Positions 24,201 to 35,849 of a DNA stretch of 64,000 nucleotides are shown in pieces. The stretch spans positions 1 to 64,000 of the forward strand of contig JAYMGJ010000243.1 of assembly GCA_037178675.1 (NCBI GenBank), given 5' to 3'. A model generated the notes under the pieces. It saw only the letters and a list, made by a program, of their open reading frames with translations, did no database searches and had not been told where the DNA came from. The translations under genes and the position numbers were made by a program. This stretch comes from Scleroderma bovista (taxonomy: Eukaryota > Basidiomycota > Agaricomycetes > Boletales > Sclerodermataceae). Each line of letters begins with the position of its first letter. The first letter of the stretch is position 1.

Positions 24201-25349
24201 GTGCAGGCGACGGCTTCAATGCATTGCCGTCCTTTTGCATATCGGGAGCTGAGAAAGTAGATGCTGAGAGCTTCCCCTTCTTGTCGGTCGATTGTCGCCG
24301 TTCCAAACGAGTGCTGCTGCTGCCCATTTTCTTGACTTCCTCACGTCGTGTTCGCTCACGCTCCCGACGAATCTCTGCCTCGATGCGCCATTCAATTGCC
24401 CTCTTCACTTCCTCCAACGCATATACTCTCACACCGTCCCTTCTTCCGGCAATCGCCACCAAGACACCACGATGCTCCATGACAACTACACATTTAAAGG
24501 ATGCCCTTCGGACAAGAGTGTAAGGTTGTGGTGCGGGTGGGGAGACAAGGGGGAGGACATCCAAACCCTGTGCATGACAAAGCAAGAGATAGTGCGGGGC
24601 CAAGAAGGCCCCACTTGTTGGCGGGGTACTGAAATGAGAGGGTGACAGAGTAGTAGTTATGGCCGACAACGAAAGACCTAATTCATGAAGAGTAGGCGAC
24701 GATAAGGAAGGCGGGGGAGTGGTTGGCCGTGCTGGGACAGGGGGAGAGGGTGGTCTCGAATTCGGGGCGGATTGCGGTTGTACTGGTGTGGTTGACCTTT
24801 GCTCACGATGCGGATGCGACGTCGGGGACATAGTATCACGACGATGGATGAGATTTGAAAAGAACCCAGACAAGCGGTTCGTCGACCGAGACGGCTAGAT
24901 GTCCAGTCAAACCCCGCAGGGCATTCCGAGGAACAAGGCGAACTCACTTCGTTGGACGACCTGTGCCTGAGTTGTCTTCTGGAAGCCGTGACGGAGACCT
25001 GAGTGACCGACCCAGATGGACAGAGTGCAGACTCCGAGATGAGAGGTGAAGGAGCGGTCGATGGTCGGGCAAGGTGGGTAGCAGATGTATGCCTCACAGG
25101 CAAACTGTGGACGCTAGGAGCCACGGAGTGCGCCTGGTTCGCTTGCACGAGAGGAGAGTCCGCCGCACCCTCTGGTGCACCATCGTCGGTCGGAGAATCT
25201 CTTGCCACTTTGAGGCCGGTAACGGTTAAATCCTCGTCGTCAGCAATGATTCCTTGTAGGTGATGCTCGACTTCTTCGACCGGACGAGAAACCCCCAGGG
25301 TCGCCTGCGAATCGTTCCACTGGTCCACAGGGTCGAGAGCGTCCAACAT
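21282..25349 (-). CDS. Large CNH-like and GYF-domain protein
   Basis: Four exons, ~1,300 residues. Exon one (25349 to about 24952) is a Ser-rich leader. The second begins at RSTNRLSGFFSNLIHRRD and holds LGLSLSAITTTLSP, HYLLLCHAQGLDVLPL and FKCVVVMEHRGVLVAIAGRR, which read like a citron-homology (CNH) propeller. A very long low-complexity insert follows, and the propeller resumes with ETQKKSFLAILCGENGEK and SKSLELQLQ-like text (SPKSLELQLQGDDLVEVFLM). Near the end is a GYF domain, reassembled over an intron at ~22170: CYRDPRGNVHGPWQATLMQA then WYKDGLLPPDLPVRKETDEE. GYF domains bind proline-rich peptides. The CNH call is moderate, the GYF call strong. Function unknown. Confidence 0.72.
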
Positions 25350-25617
25350 GGCTGACAGCGGAAGACAACCAAGCCAAAGTGCGAAGCGTGTCTCTCACCA
25401 GGCAAAGCTCGAAATGGGTTTCGCCACTGGGGAAAGCAAGCAGTTCAGCAGCCAGACACACAGACACACAGACACACAGCAGAGAGTTGGACGAGCCTCC
25501 TCGTGAATGTTTTTCGCCTGGACGCTGACACGCCATGGTTGTTCCTAAATAGGAAGGATGTTCACACAGGCATCGGGACTCTCGGACCAGCACTCACGGT
25601 GGACGTTGACATCCACC

Positions 25618-27449
25618 ATGTTGTCCTTGCGCAGCGCTGCTCAAAGAGTGTCCCGGTGCGAGCACGGTTTGCGAACATTTTCTCACCTTAATGCAGTGAC
25701 TGAGGATGACCTGGCACATCTCTCGACAATTCTGCCTCCCACTAGTATTCTATCCACACTGCCTCCGACCAATACTCCTCCCGAAGATATGGCGCCTTAC
25801 AATGTGGACTGGATGGGAAAATACCACGGACAAGCTAATACCATTCTACGGCCTCGCACAACACAGCAAGTTAGCGAAATCGTTAAATATTGTGCTGACC
25901 GACGGATCGGCGTCGTACCCCAGGGTGGCAATACTGGGCTAGTAGGGGGGAGTATTTCATTGCAAAAGGAAGTCGTCCTCAACCTGGGAGCAATGTCCAA
26001 CGTGCGGTCATTCGACCCTGTGTCTGGTATTTATCTCAGCAGTCTCGTGCGTTCATCTTCGCTGAATGTATACCGTCTTCAGGGACACTGGTCGCAGATG
26101 CTGGGTGCATCCTGCAATCGCTGAGCGATTATATCTCTCCTCATAATCATATTATGCCCCTCGACTTGGGAGCAAAGGGAAGGTTCGTTTTTTCAAATTA
26201 CGTTTCACCTCCAACTATTTTACGTGAATTCGAAGCTGTCAGATAGGTGGAAATGTTTCAACAAATGCAGGAGGTCTCCGCCTTCTTCGATATGGATCTC
26301 TGCACGGGAGTGTACTCGGACTTGAAGTTGTACTCCCTGATGGCACTATCTTGGATCAACTTTCCACACTTCGGAAGGACAACACAGGTATATATTTCCT
26401 AGACCACTATATCGCATCTGACGCGCTAGGCAGGATACGATCTGAAGCAATTGTTCATTGGTGCAGAAGGCACCCTTGGCGTAGTAACGGGTGTTTCGAT
26501 CGTCACACCACCAGCACCCCGGGCAACCAATAATGTCTTCCTCGCATTACCCCATTTCGACAATGTCCTGCCTTTGTACCAGGCCGTGAAGACACAACTC
26601 GGAGAGATCATGTCAGCATTCGAATATGTGGATCGAACCGCTTACGATATGGCACTTTCCCATGGGCTCGGACCTGTGCTAGATACTAACGAGGTAGGCG
26701 ACGCACAATGCTTCGTGCTGGTCGAGACCAGCGGTGGGAACGAAGATCATGATTTGGAGGTAGGTAACCGAGCAATCGCAGTCTTGCATCGACTCAATTA
26801 ACCTCAGAAACTTAACTCGCTCCTGGAATCACTAATGACGGCAGATGAGCCTTTGATTTATACTGGGACGTTATCCCAATCACCTGGCCAATTTGAGGCG
26901 CTTTGGGCTATGAGGGAGCGTCTGACGGAGTGTATACAGAAGGAAGGGAAGCCGTACAAGTACGATGTTTCCGTTCCTCTGGCCCGCTTCCAGAGCGTTG
27001 TAGATGCTGTGCGTGAGCGAATGATAGCCAAGGACCTATACGGGGATCACGCAGTCTCCAAAGTAATGGGCTACGGCCATGTTGGTGATGGTGCGTTCTT
27101 CAGAAGCAGTGGTTGTTTCAACTTGGGCCCACAACGAGTTCACAGGAAATCTGCATTTGAACGTCATTGCTAAGCATGGATACAGCCCTGAAATCGAGGC
27201 TGCGCTCGAACCATTCATCTACGAGCTCATTGGTATGTTGCAGCTGATCGCCGTTCTAGAAAATAAGAGCTAACCAAATGGTTCGCAGCATCTCACAAGG
27301 GATCCGTCTCGGCAGAACATGGAATTGGTTCCATGAAAACACACGCACTTCGTTATTCGAAGAGCGACACAAGCATCGAATGGATGCGGAAAATCAAACA
27401 AGTGTTTGATCCGCTCAACATTATGAACCCAGGGAAGGTTCTTGTATAG
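25618..27449 (+). CDS. D-2-hydroxyglutarate dehydrogenase, mitochondrial (FAD-linked)
   Basis: About seven exons. The chosen start gives [20 protein letters not shown], an Arg/Ser-rich targeting-type leader; an in-frame ATG at 25558 would only extend it. FAD-binding PCMH motifs are clear: [67 protein letters not shown], and [20 protein letters not shown]. The C-terminal oxidase half includes [28 protein letters not shown] and [14 protein letters not shown] at the end. The enzyme oxidises D-2-hydroxyglutarate (relatives act on D-lactate) in the mitochondrial matrix, as in yeast Dld2. D-lactate dehydrogenase is the main alternative. The join at 26184-26241 is set by GSCQIGGN across the splice. 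Confidence 0.9.
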
Positions 27450-28019
27450 ATAGGTAAACTTCTACTTCTGTCTTTCAACCCGAGGGTCCATGTACACGTG
27501 TTTTCTCCAGTCAATGCTCGAATCCTGCGCGAATGATGACAGCGCTGGTGGTCCTCCTAGGTATCCCATCCTTCTGGTATTCATTGACCATAGGGGTGAC
27601 CTCTGGCAACAATGACGAACTTCCAGTACTGATGCCACTCCATGAACTGAATGTCACTCAAACATCGAATTTATGTCAAGGACATAATGACCTTCCGGCA
27701 GGCTTGGCCCCCTCACTGTACGCATACTGGGCGACCAGTGGAACACACGATGCCGGACGAGGCCAATGACGGAAACCTATTTCCTAAACACCTTTGGGCC
27801 GGGTCTCATTTCTGAGGTCAAATCACCTGGCTAAAAGAACTCTCGTTATGACAACCCACCTCCGCCAGACCAACTTTCATGCTAAGCTTTTGAATACTTC
27901 GGTGAACTCTAGTGAAGTGGGACAAGTCGGCCGAGGGTGTGTACAGCATAATCCAACTAAGCGTAAGAATGGCTGGCCACCGTGATGCCTTAGTTTTGTA
28001 GATGGAAGAAAGAAGAGTG
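27450..28019. other. Intergenic, no gene seen
   Basis: About 570 bp between two 3' ends. A 78-codon open stretch at 27533-27769 starts with ATG but shows no recognisable motif or supporting splice structure, so it is not called as a gene. Confidence 0.45.
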
Positions 28020-28408
28020 TTACATTTCATCAATTTCAGCGGTGAGGTATGGGGTAGTCGACTGGACGCTCAATTCCTCCAGCATTTCTATCCAGCACTC
28101 AGGCAGACTCAGGCTGCCAAAAGTATATCAAATTGCACAACGTAATGACAACGAACCAACCTTGTAGACATTTTCTTACATAATTTCATTGGCTGCCTGT
28201 AGGAATTGGTTCTGTATTAGAAGCATGCGCCAACTGTATCGCGGAGTCGTAGTAGAGCATAGGTGACAACGTCAGTTGGGCGTCTGAAATGCAGACTGAT
28301 GCAGACCACGAAGACATAGGTCGCACCAATGTAAACTGCCAACGAAATGGCGAAGAAGCATACTGTAATTACTGTGTAACCTTTCACACGCCTTTTTATT
28401 ACAACCAT
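28020..28408 (-). CDS. Possible small minus-strand gene; last two exons likely, 5' end uncertain
   Basis: Two exons join in phase across a well-formed GT-AG intron with the text NQFLQAANEIILSLPECWIE followed by MLEELSVQSTTPYLTAEIDE and a stop at 28020-28022. A branch-like CTAAT precedes the first acceptor. The 5' part is unclear: one frame gives a hydrophobic stretch (YTVITVCFFAISLAVYIGAT) starting at an ATG that overlaps the RPB8 start codon; another gives a soluble N-terminus with no clean splice. I do not recognise the protein. If real, it would be divergent from and nearly overlapping RPB8. Confidence 0.35.
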
Positions 28409-29039
28409 GACATCCGCTTCATCGAACGTAGTGTTCGATGATATCTTCACGGTCAATGCCATCGACAAGGAAGGGAAGAAATTCGACAGAGGTTCGTTTC
28501 CAATATGTATCATGGATACCTAGTCAAGGTACATGTCGGGACAGTGTCTCGATTGTATGCGCGATCAAGGAACTACGATATGGACATGACATTGGATTAC
28601 AACAAGGAGTTGTTCCCTCTCGCTGAGGGCCAGACTATCGCTATGGCTCTCGCCTCCTCCTTGTCCCGTCACGTTGGCCCTGTCACCGGTACAGAGGGAG
28701 CTGACGCGGATGACAAGGACAGAGATGTCTGGCGACCCGATGGGAAGGGGAAAGAGGGCCTTCAAGACGATTACGACTATGTCATGTACGGAAAGGTATG
28801 CTTTTTATCTCGAACGCATCATATTGGACGATGCAGACACACTTTCAGGTTTACAAATTCGATGGGGGAACAGCCGAGATAGTGTAAGTCTCATAAGCCC
28901 CCTTCCTGTCAGAGTTGACCCCTGTTGCAGAACTGCATATGCATCGTTTGGTGGTTTGCTGTTATCCCTAACGGGATCGTTCCGACATATGGCCAGCATT
29001 GTATTGGGGGATCCGATCTACATTCTGCTTAGAAAATGA
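28407..29039 (+). CDS. RPB8: RNA polymerase I/II/III common subunit RPB8
   Basis: Four exons. The start is MTSASSNVVFDDIFTVNAID then KEGKKFDRVSRLYARS across an intron, NYDMDMTLDYNKELFPLAEG, a hydrophilic loop, YDYVMYGKVYKFDGGTAEIV across the next introns, and the end TAYASFGGLLLSLTGSFRHM then ASIVLGDPIYILLRK. This matches RPB8 over its whole length (about 150 residues), including the C-terminal YASFGGLL block. RPB8 is an OB-fold subunit shared by all three nuclear RNA polymerases. The middle loop (HVGPVTGTEGADADDKDRDV) is the region that varies in the family. Confidence 0.93.
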
Positions 29040-32000
29040 AAGGAGGCTCCTTTGCAGAGTTTAAACTTATGATGACCGTCGTTGGACGGCCTTACCCTTC
29101 ATACCTTGCGAAATTATGTAGGCAACTTTCAGTAAAGCCCCCATTGAATTAAACAATTTGCACAGGGTTGTTCAAAGATCACGTTTTCATTTTCTCTTTT
29201 CAAGGATTTCTGGCTTCAAACACCAGAATTAGATCCACTTCACAGACCTTGAACCCACGTACGCAATGACGGGATCATCGTCTTCACAGATAGACTTGAA
29301 GGAGCTGCGTAATACTACGTGCTCTGCTTCCCTCTCTCGGAAAATGTTAGTACTCCTTGAACCTCAGGGACCAGGATTACGAGCATCTCCTAGGGACACC
29401 TCGTTTTATGCACGTGGGGCATTAACATGACACAGGAGTGGGAGGAAGGGTTAGGTCGCTGAATTTAAGTGGTCACGGGGCGACGTTTGCAGTTTAGGGA
29501 GGGGAGTTCTTGGGGTGGGTTATAGTGTGTGGTCATTCATACCACATTGCAGTCGGTGTCGGGCTCCTTATGCGTGATCAGAGAATTGACAGAACATTCG
29601 CGAATCAAAGATAAAAAGAACATCTAAACTGTTTTTCGTATGGGAGGAGTCATTCCAGCTACCTGTGCTGGCAGAAATTTTGAAGAGTTGTACTAAACAA
29701 GACGATATTGTATGTATGGCTGTTGCGAGGAATACTGGTCAATGAAGGATCCTGCGCACCACCACGAGCGCAAGGTCCTTCACGCTGTTAGACGAAAGTA
29801 AATGGTGGCTAAAGAAAGTCGACCTACTATCACTGCCTCAGTCAAGCTGATCCGTCGCTTCCTTCTGACACGATGGTGAGGTTTCCCAGAATTGAGGGCA
29901 GCACCTATCACACATGCTTCATCCTGTTCATATATAGTCGGCTGCGCATATAGTTCCTTGATAAAATTGACAAGGCTAGAGATAATATCTCACTAGAGAG
30001 CTAGCGCCAGCAAAATGCTCCTTTGCTTTTCTGGCTCCCGAAATTCGGTCGTCGACAGTTCTCTGCATCAAATGTTCACAGTTGTCTCGTGCTCTGTGTC
30101 GACATCAGATGTTGGCGTACCATGAGACTATCGTCAACAAAGCGAGAGCTCGGAGGGTGCAGTCCCGAATCGCGAAAGGTGCTTCGTGGGTAAAGACTGT
30201 TACGCGTATTTGATAGTTCCTGGGAAAGAACGAGAGAGAACGAAGGGAATGGAACGTTTCGAGTACGCATTGGAGAAACGGGTTAAAAAGACTACAGGAC
30301 GAGGGTGGAGAAAAAGAACGAGAAAAGCAAGAAATGGAGGAGCGATCTGGACCCTATCCTCATTCAGGGTTGTTTCCAATGAATTGGGACGCGATCGAAG
30401 CAGTTGAGTCAGTTTGCATCCACGGATCCATTAACAAATATTGTTGTGAGTGATCAACCCAGGGTCTACTCGCAACCCCAACTAAACGCCAGTTCGTCCT
30501 GGTTTCGAGGCCCCATGGCACGACGAGAACGAGAACGGGTACAACTGCATTGCCAGTGACTCAGTTTCGGTTGGCCGCTACACGTACGTCCGTGACAAAC
30601 AAACTGAATAAAACGATGACATGGTCAGCAGCGGTGTTATTCGCAGAGTAGCAGAACGCAAATGTACGAAGAAAAACAATGCATAGCACAGTAGCAATTC
30701 ACTGATATGCTGTTCGCCGTCTAACCTAGCCTCTCCAGAAATCGCCTGGCTGGACATTGTCTGCAGGCGTCAGGCGTGACACGGGCATGTCACAGTCACA
30801 GTCACGGGTGGCGCAGATACGAGGCGAGTCACCAAATCCAATTCACAAGCTCAGCAGCTCGACATTTATGCGTCCCCCCAAGCTTTAACATCCACAGACA
30901 AAAGATATACGTGGTCACCAAGATATGACGGGTCTAGTGGTGTCCCCCCACCCCAGCCACGGCCCATCAAGGTATCCAAAACCGAGATGAATGCGCAAGA
31001 AAAAACAAGATGTGCTTCAAGAGACGACGAATGACTCACGAATTCTGTCTTGCATAGAACATCGTGTGACCTGAATGTGTCGCGCGTGAGGCAAGTTCGT
31101 ATGGGACGATTGTCGCTCCATGCCCGGAAATCTCTCTTCAAGTATTTGCACCACAGTGAAAATTGATGGTAGGGCTTCAAGACGTCGGCGCGCAAAATGC
31201 ATCTCCCGTGGCCAGTTATCCTGCCCATGCAAGATGCGCTTGCCCTTTGGACCGAAGAACGTTGTGAGCGGACTGGTATGCCAAATCCCAAGTGTTTGAT
31301 GTATCGAAAATACCCCTTGGATGGGACGTGCAAGTACAAGAGATGTCACTGGACAGTGAAGCAACCGTTATCGACATGAGAACGGCAGCAAGAACAAGGG
31401 ACCCAAGACTGTGAAGCAAGTGCTGCCCCTCCCCATAGGAATATTCTGGCTGGCCGTCCACAAAAATCGAAGAAACGAAGAGACGGCGAGGTCAGTGGAA
31501 CTGGAAGCGTGTTGTTGAGTGTGGCAGTCACAAAGCAAAATTAAAATTGCACACATTCTTGCCAGATTTTTCTCCGCTCGACTCTCAGCCCAGCCGTCAT
31601 CCTCACTCCTCGCCGCCTGAACAGGCGCAAGAAAAATCCACGATGTCAAATTCAAACGAACGGTGTCCTAACGCTTTTATTCTGATTATATCTGATTCAT
31701 CTCTGCCTTAAGCCCAGCACTTACGCAGCACACAACCGGTTTCGAGATTGCGCTCGCACTAGTTCCTCGGCAGCCTGCTGGAGACTTCTCTGTGCTCGCA
31801 ATCATTACTCGAAAAGCAACTATTTACTGTTGAAACCATCGATGTCGGTAATTCATCGGAGGTGCCACAGAAGTTGCCATCCATAGTGTTCGACACACTT
31901 CATGGTTCAACTAGCTGCCGATTTTACAAGTCGACATGAGGACTTGTCTCCAACTCCAAGGCTTGCATTCACCCCCACACCCTTCCAGGCCAGACCATCT

Positions 32001-32666
32001 ACTAGGTACTTGTATGGTAGATTCTATGTTTTTTGACCGTCGGAGTCGCTCAGCAGTCCCTTCAGGTGTCCTCTAAAATCTCCTATCCGGTTTAACCTAC
32101 ATGTCCCAAGTTCGCTGCTCATTTATAATGCTTTTGAGTATTCCTTGCTCACAGCACTACTGAAGATGCTATCGGTCTGAATAGCCTTTGGTCGAGTTCT
32201 GTATGCCTTGCCGAAGGAGTCGATTCGTCTCTACCCACAAAATACAAACTTATCTTCACTCCTTCCTTTACCCGCCTTTTACTTACCGGTAATCCGCAGG
32301 CGCAGTAGTTATGTTGTAGCTTTAGAGAAATTTAATTTAGTGTCCAAGTTGTCTGCGACTGATACTATATATCAGCTAAGAACGATAACAATTGTGTAGA
32401 TTCCTCATGTGAAGACTGTCATCACGCGCATTGTTCTGGATCTCATAGGCGAGTTATCGTCCACTATAGATTCTCTCGATGACTAAACATTACACGATGT
32501 CGTGCAATGCAGCAGTTTGTATCATCACTCCCCAACATCAATAAAATGATCTCGATCATATTATTTATGGTGTAAATGATACGGTAACGTTGAGGAACTG
32601 ATCCACAACATCCATTGAGGGGTCAGCTGGGGTGGGAATGGAGACGATTTGTTCCCTTGTTATATT
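29040..32666. other. 3.6-kb region with no supported gene
   Basis: This is the only multi-kilobase stretch without a recognisable gene. It lies between the 3' ends of RPB8 (plus) and MMM1 (minus). Overlapping open stretches on the minus strand at about 30.87-31.66 kb (up to 157 codons) carry no family motif and do not join convincingly. No reverse transcriptase, integrase, transposase, terminal repeat, tRNA box pair or tandem array was seen. It could hold an orphan gene, a non-coding RNA or decayed insertion remnants. Confidence 0.5.
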
Positions 32667-33725
32667 TCAGTGTCTTGTGCTGCCCTCTGCCGTGTCCCCG
32701 AAACCAGGTAAGACCAACTTCCAACTCCCTTTCGCAACGAGTACTCTACGCACTTGCTGCTCGATTAGATTGTGTAGCTTGGGCACATCCTTAAGGATGG
32801 CACGACTACCCACCAACGAGGTGGTTTTCAGCCTGAGCGTAAAATCAGATGGCAATGTAATCGATAAGATAGGTCCAACGGGCGAGGGAGATGGCCCTGA
32901 GACTACAACCTGTGTGATGACATGAGCGAACGTGCCACATACTGGTAGTTGGGACTTACAGGTGATTCGAACCGGGAAAGGGAAATGGTAAGCGAAACGG
33001 GAAGGCGGGCAAAAGATGACATGGGATAGTTGAACAGATACGTGGTGGAGACCGAGACTGAGATCGTATCAGCGTAGGACATGTCGAAAGTGACATGCTA
33101 CGTGGAGTCAGGACATGCTAACCACCCAGACATTGAATGAAACTAACTGGGGGAGGGTCGTGGATACTGTTTGCTTCCACTGCCCGAACATTGGACAGGC
33201 GTGGAGCAGCGTTGCCAAGATCGACAGCATGTACAGTGATGTGGTCCTACATGAATTGAAGAAAGCGAACGAAAGACATGATACGACCACTGGCTCACCA
33301 AAGAGTTACGGGGACGTATCATATTGACATATGCTTCTATTCGTTGTCTGGCCACATCATTCCCTTCTAACCCTTCTAACCCGTCTTGTAACTTGGTACG
33401 ATATACGTCAATAACCTGAAGAGCGTCACAGAGGCGCAATTTAACATACAACTGGTCCACCCACCTGGCGCGCCAACAAATTAAACCAGTCCGCTGATTC
33501 TGGGCCAGCATTGCACTCCTCCTTCTCGGGTTTAGGTGTGCGGTTCGATGACGGATGATCAGGTATCGTGCGCGGGTGACCGACCTGAGTTTCAGACTCT
33601 TCATCCGGCGGGACAAAAAAGAGAAACTTGAGGACGAAAGCGAGGAGGACGAGTATTGACAGCTGCCCGAGAACAAGACCTTGAGTGAAGGTTGGTGTGA
33701 TGGAAAATATGTAGTTGTTGCCCAT
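32667..33725 (-). CDS. MMM1: ERMES subunit MMM1 (SMP domain)
   Basis: About five exons. The N-terminus MGNNYIFSITPTFTQGLVLG runs into one membrane segment, QLSILVLLAFVLKFLFFV, the ER anchor of Mmm1. After a hydrophilic linker comes the SMP lipid-transfer domain: ESADWFNLLARQVIDVYRTK, GNDVARQRIEAYVNMIRPRN, VSVSTTYLFNYPMSSFARLP, LPSDFTLRLKTTSLVGSRAI and LKDVPKLHNLIEQQVRRVLV, ending after GSWKLVLPGF. Mmm1 tethers ER to mitochondria with Mdm10, Mdm12 and Mdm34. I chose the ATG at 33725 over an upstream in-frame one because it gives the family N-terminus. The join in the middle (about 33.08-33.3 kb) is least certain. Confidence 0.88.
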
Positions 33726-33897
33726 GAGAAGGACAACGTTTATGCCTCGTACAGGTCTCGATCTCAAAGCTTCAGCTCATAAGGTGTGTTTTTTGGATGA
33801 GGGACGAAAACGTGAGCGCCCTTGTAATGACATTTGAAATAACCACTGCCAGCGATCTCTATGTAAACGCATCCCTTCAGCAATTGGTCGAGGTGCG

Positions 33898-35385
33898 ATG
33901 AATGACCCTCGACCAATTGTCCTGGTTTCTTGGCCATCTGCCCCGCTCACCGATTCTCTAGTTCGCCAAGCACTGGCAGATATTGAGAACATCGAGTTAG
34001 TGTCGAGCATACCTCCCCCTCCGCTGCGTTCTTGGCAGTTGCTGCAATGGGCCACATACGACAACATCGACCACTCCCTGACGGCTTCAGGACCGAGCCG
34101 TGTGCTTTCGTCATCGTATACCATCCGCAAAGCGATCATCCGGAAGCACTTCCTGGCGCGCTGCATACATGCCTATCTGCTCAAGCACCCTGAGTCTATT
34201 TTACTCAAATCTGTCCCACGAACCTGGGATATAGAAGTCTCCTATGCTGATGAACTCGATGAATTATGGTCTGACGAGCTCTGGGAACTAGGAAACGAGT
34301 TGGATACTGCCCCACATAAGTGGTATATACTCAAACCGGGTATGGCAGACAGAGGAATGGGAATCAGGCTCTTCAATAGTAAGGATACCTTGTACAAGAT
34401 TTTTGAGGAATTTGAAGGGTGCTCCGATGATGAAGACGAAAACGATAACACTTTGGTTCTAACATCTCAGCTTAGGCACTTTGTTATCCAGGTATCCAGT
34501 AATCTTACTACTTCTCCACTTATATCGCTGAAAGATGCATCGACAGGAGTATATAACCACACCCCTGCTTCTTGACCCCAACGAAGTTTCGCTTTCAGGT
34601 GATGTTAAACCCCAGAATGAAGTCAGAGGCCACAAGGTTAGGCTCGCATTGGACATTCACATTGGCCCTCGCTGACCTTGACCTCACGCTAGTTCCATCT
34701 GCGGACCTACGTCGTCGCGTCAGGTGCCCTAACGGTGTATATGTATAAACGGATCCTTGCACTATTCTCTTGCGAACCCTATTGCCTTCCTAAACATGCA
34801 GAAAATGGCTCTCGACTGTCCCTCACCCCGCACCTTACCAACACGTCATTGCAGATTCCTCGAGGAGAAGAGGGCGTACGTTTACTGGATGAAATGTGTG
34901 GTAATCACTTCTTCTCAGACAGAGTGGGAAGTCACACGTTCACTGAAGAAGACATTGCCGATATTCAGCGGCAAATGGCCCAGATTCTTGCGGAGGTGTT
35001 CAAAGCAGCAATACAACAACCTGTTCACTTCCAGGCATGTTTTTTCTTCAAATAGATCATTACTTCTCTGAAAATTCTCTTGAAGTCCTTGCCCAACGCT
35101 TTTGAACTTTACGGGATAGACTTCCTAATCTCCCATGCACCGTATGGTCCACAAAGCACCAGGTTCCAAGTCAATATCCTGGAGATCAATGCAGAGCCTG
35201 CCATCGAGCTCACTGGCCCCAGGCTAGCATGGATATTGAAAGACCTGTTCGTGGCTATCAAGACAATCTGTGTCGAACCTTTCATAAGAAGGTCAGATGA
35301 TAAAATAGATTCATGGAAAGTGGGAGAAGTGCGTTATATGATGCAAAAGTGCCTCGATATACAGGTGCATGGTGCAAGATCGTAA
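33898..35385 (+). CDS. Tubulin-tyrosine-ligase (TTL) domain protein
   Basis: Four exons. The N-terminal part has SSSYTIRKAIIRKHFLARCI and SVPRTWDIEVSYADELDEL. The ATP-grasp TTL core has KWYILKPGMADRGMGIRLFN, LTSQLRHFVIQEYI, GHKFHLRTYVVASGALTVYM, LPNAFELYGIDFL and FQVNILEINAEPAIELTG. The conserved KPxxxDRG and EINAEP motifs bind ATP/Mg. Family enzymes ligate amino acids to tubulin C-termini; the closest fungal relatives (TTL half of yeast Pby1) have unclear substrates. No SurE-type phosphatase half is seen. The third intron (35035-35085) has a GC donor. It is head-to-head with MMM1, 172 bp apart. Confidence 0.85.
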
Positions 35386-35849
35386 TGGAGAAAATAGACA
35401 GACATTATCATGAAGTAACTACCCACCACCTCGTTCCTTGCTGAGTACACGCCATCTCTGAAAGTCCGTATGGATGCAAGGGAGTGGATTTGTGCGATTG
35501 ATTCTTGAACTCCATCCTTGAGGGGCTTCTTTTCCCACTGAGCAGCCAGTGTCGTAGAACTGAGCGTCACTCTCAGCATTCAAGGCAAATGCTGGTCTCT
35601 CGGGTTCCCGATCGATGAACGTTTAAATCATGGAGGACTAAGAATACTGGACACGAAAAGTCACACCAGCTTCTCAGCTCTCAGCTCACTAACTAATTTG
35701 AGTGACTGTCCAACCATCTCGGTGGCCAGTTCTCTATCAAGTCTAACATCCACCGGGAACAGCAGAGGGCAGGGCAGGAGTGGTTATCTGGTCCATAGTA
35801 GTGCTGAAATGAGCTGTGTATGACATGTGGACAAACAAACAAACAAATT
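35386..35849. other. Intergenic, promoter side of CDK11
   Basis: About 460 bp without a supported gene. An in-frame ATG for CDK11 lies at 35820, within this stretch, and could be the true start. A run of ACAAA repeats sits at about 35831-35846. Confidence 0.5.

Noticed and set aside
30866..31655. Overlapping minus-strand open stretches (up to 157 codons) as a possible gene
   Set aside because: Several frames are open at once, no motif is recognisable, starts are poor and exons do not join convincingly. Treated as chance open frames in the gap.
32960..32990. GGTTCGAATC sequence resembling a tRNA B box on the minus strand
   Set aside because: It lies inside MMM1 coding sequence (LSRFES) and has no A box or cloverleaf partner nearby.
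35035..35055. A 21-nt GC-AG intron in the TTL-like gene ending at AAATAG
   Set aside because: Too short for a spliceosomal intron; the 51-nt intron ending at 35085 has the same donor and gives the conserved FQSLPNAFELYG text.
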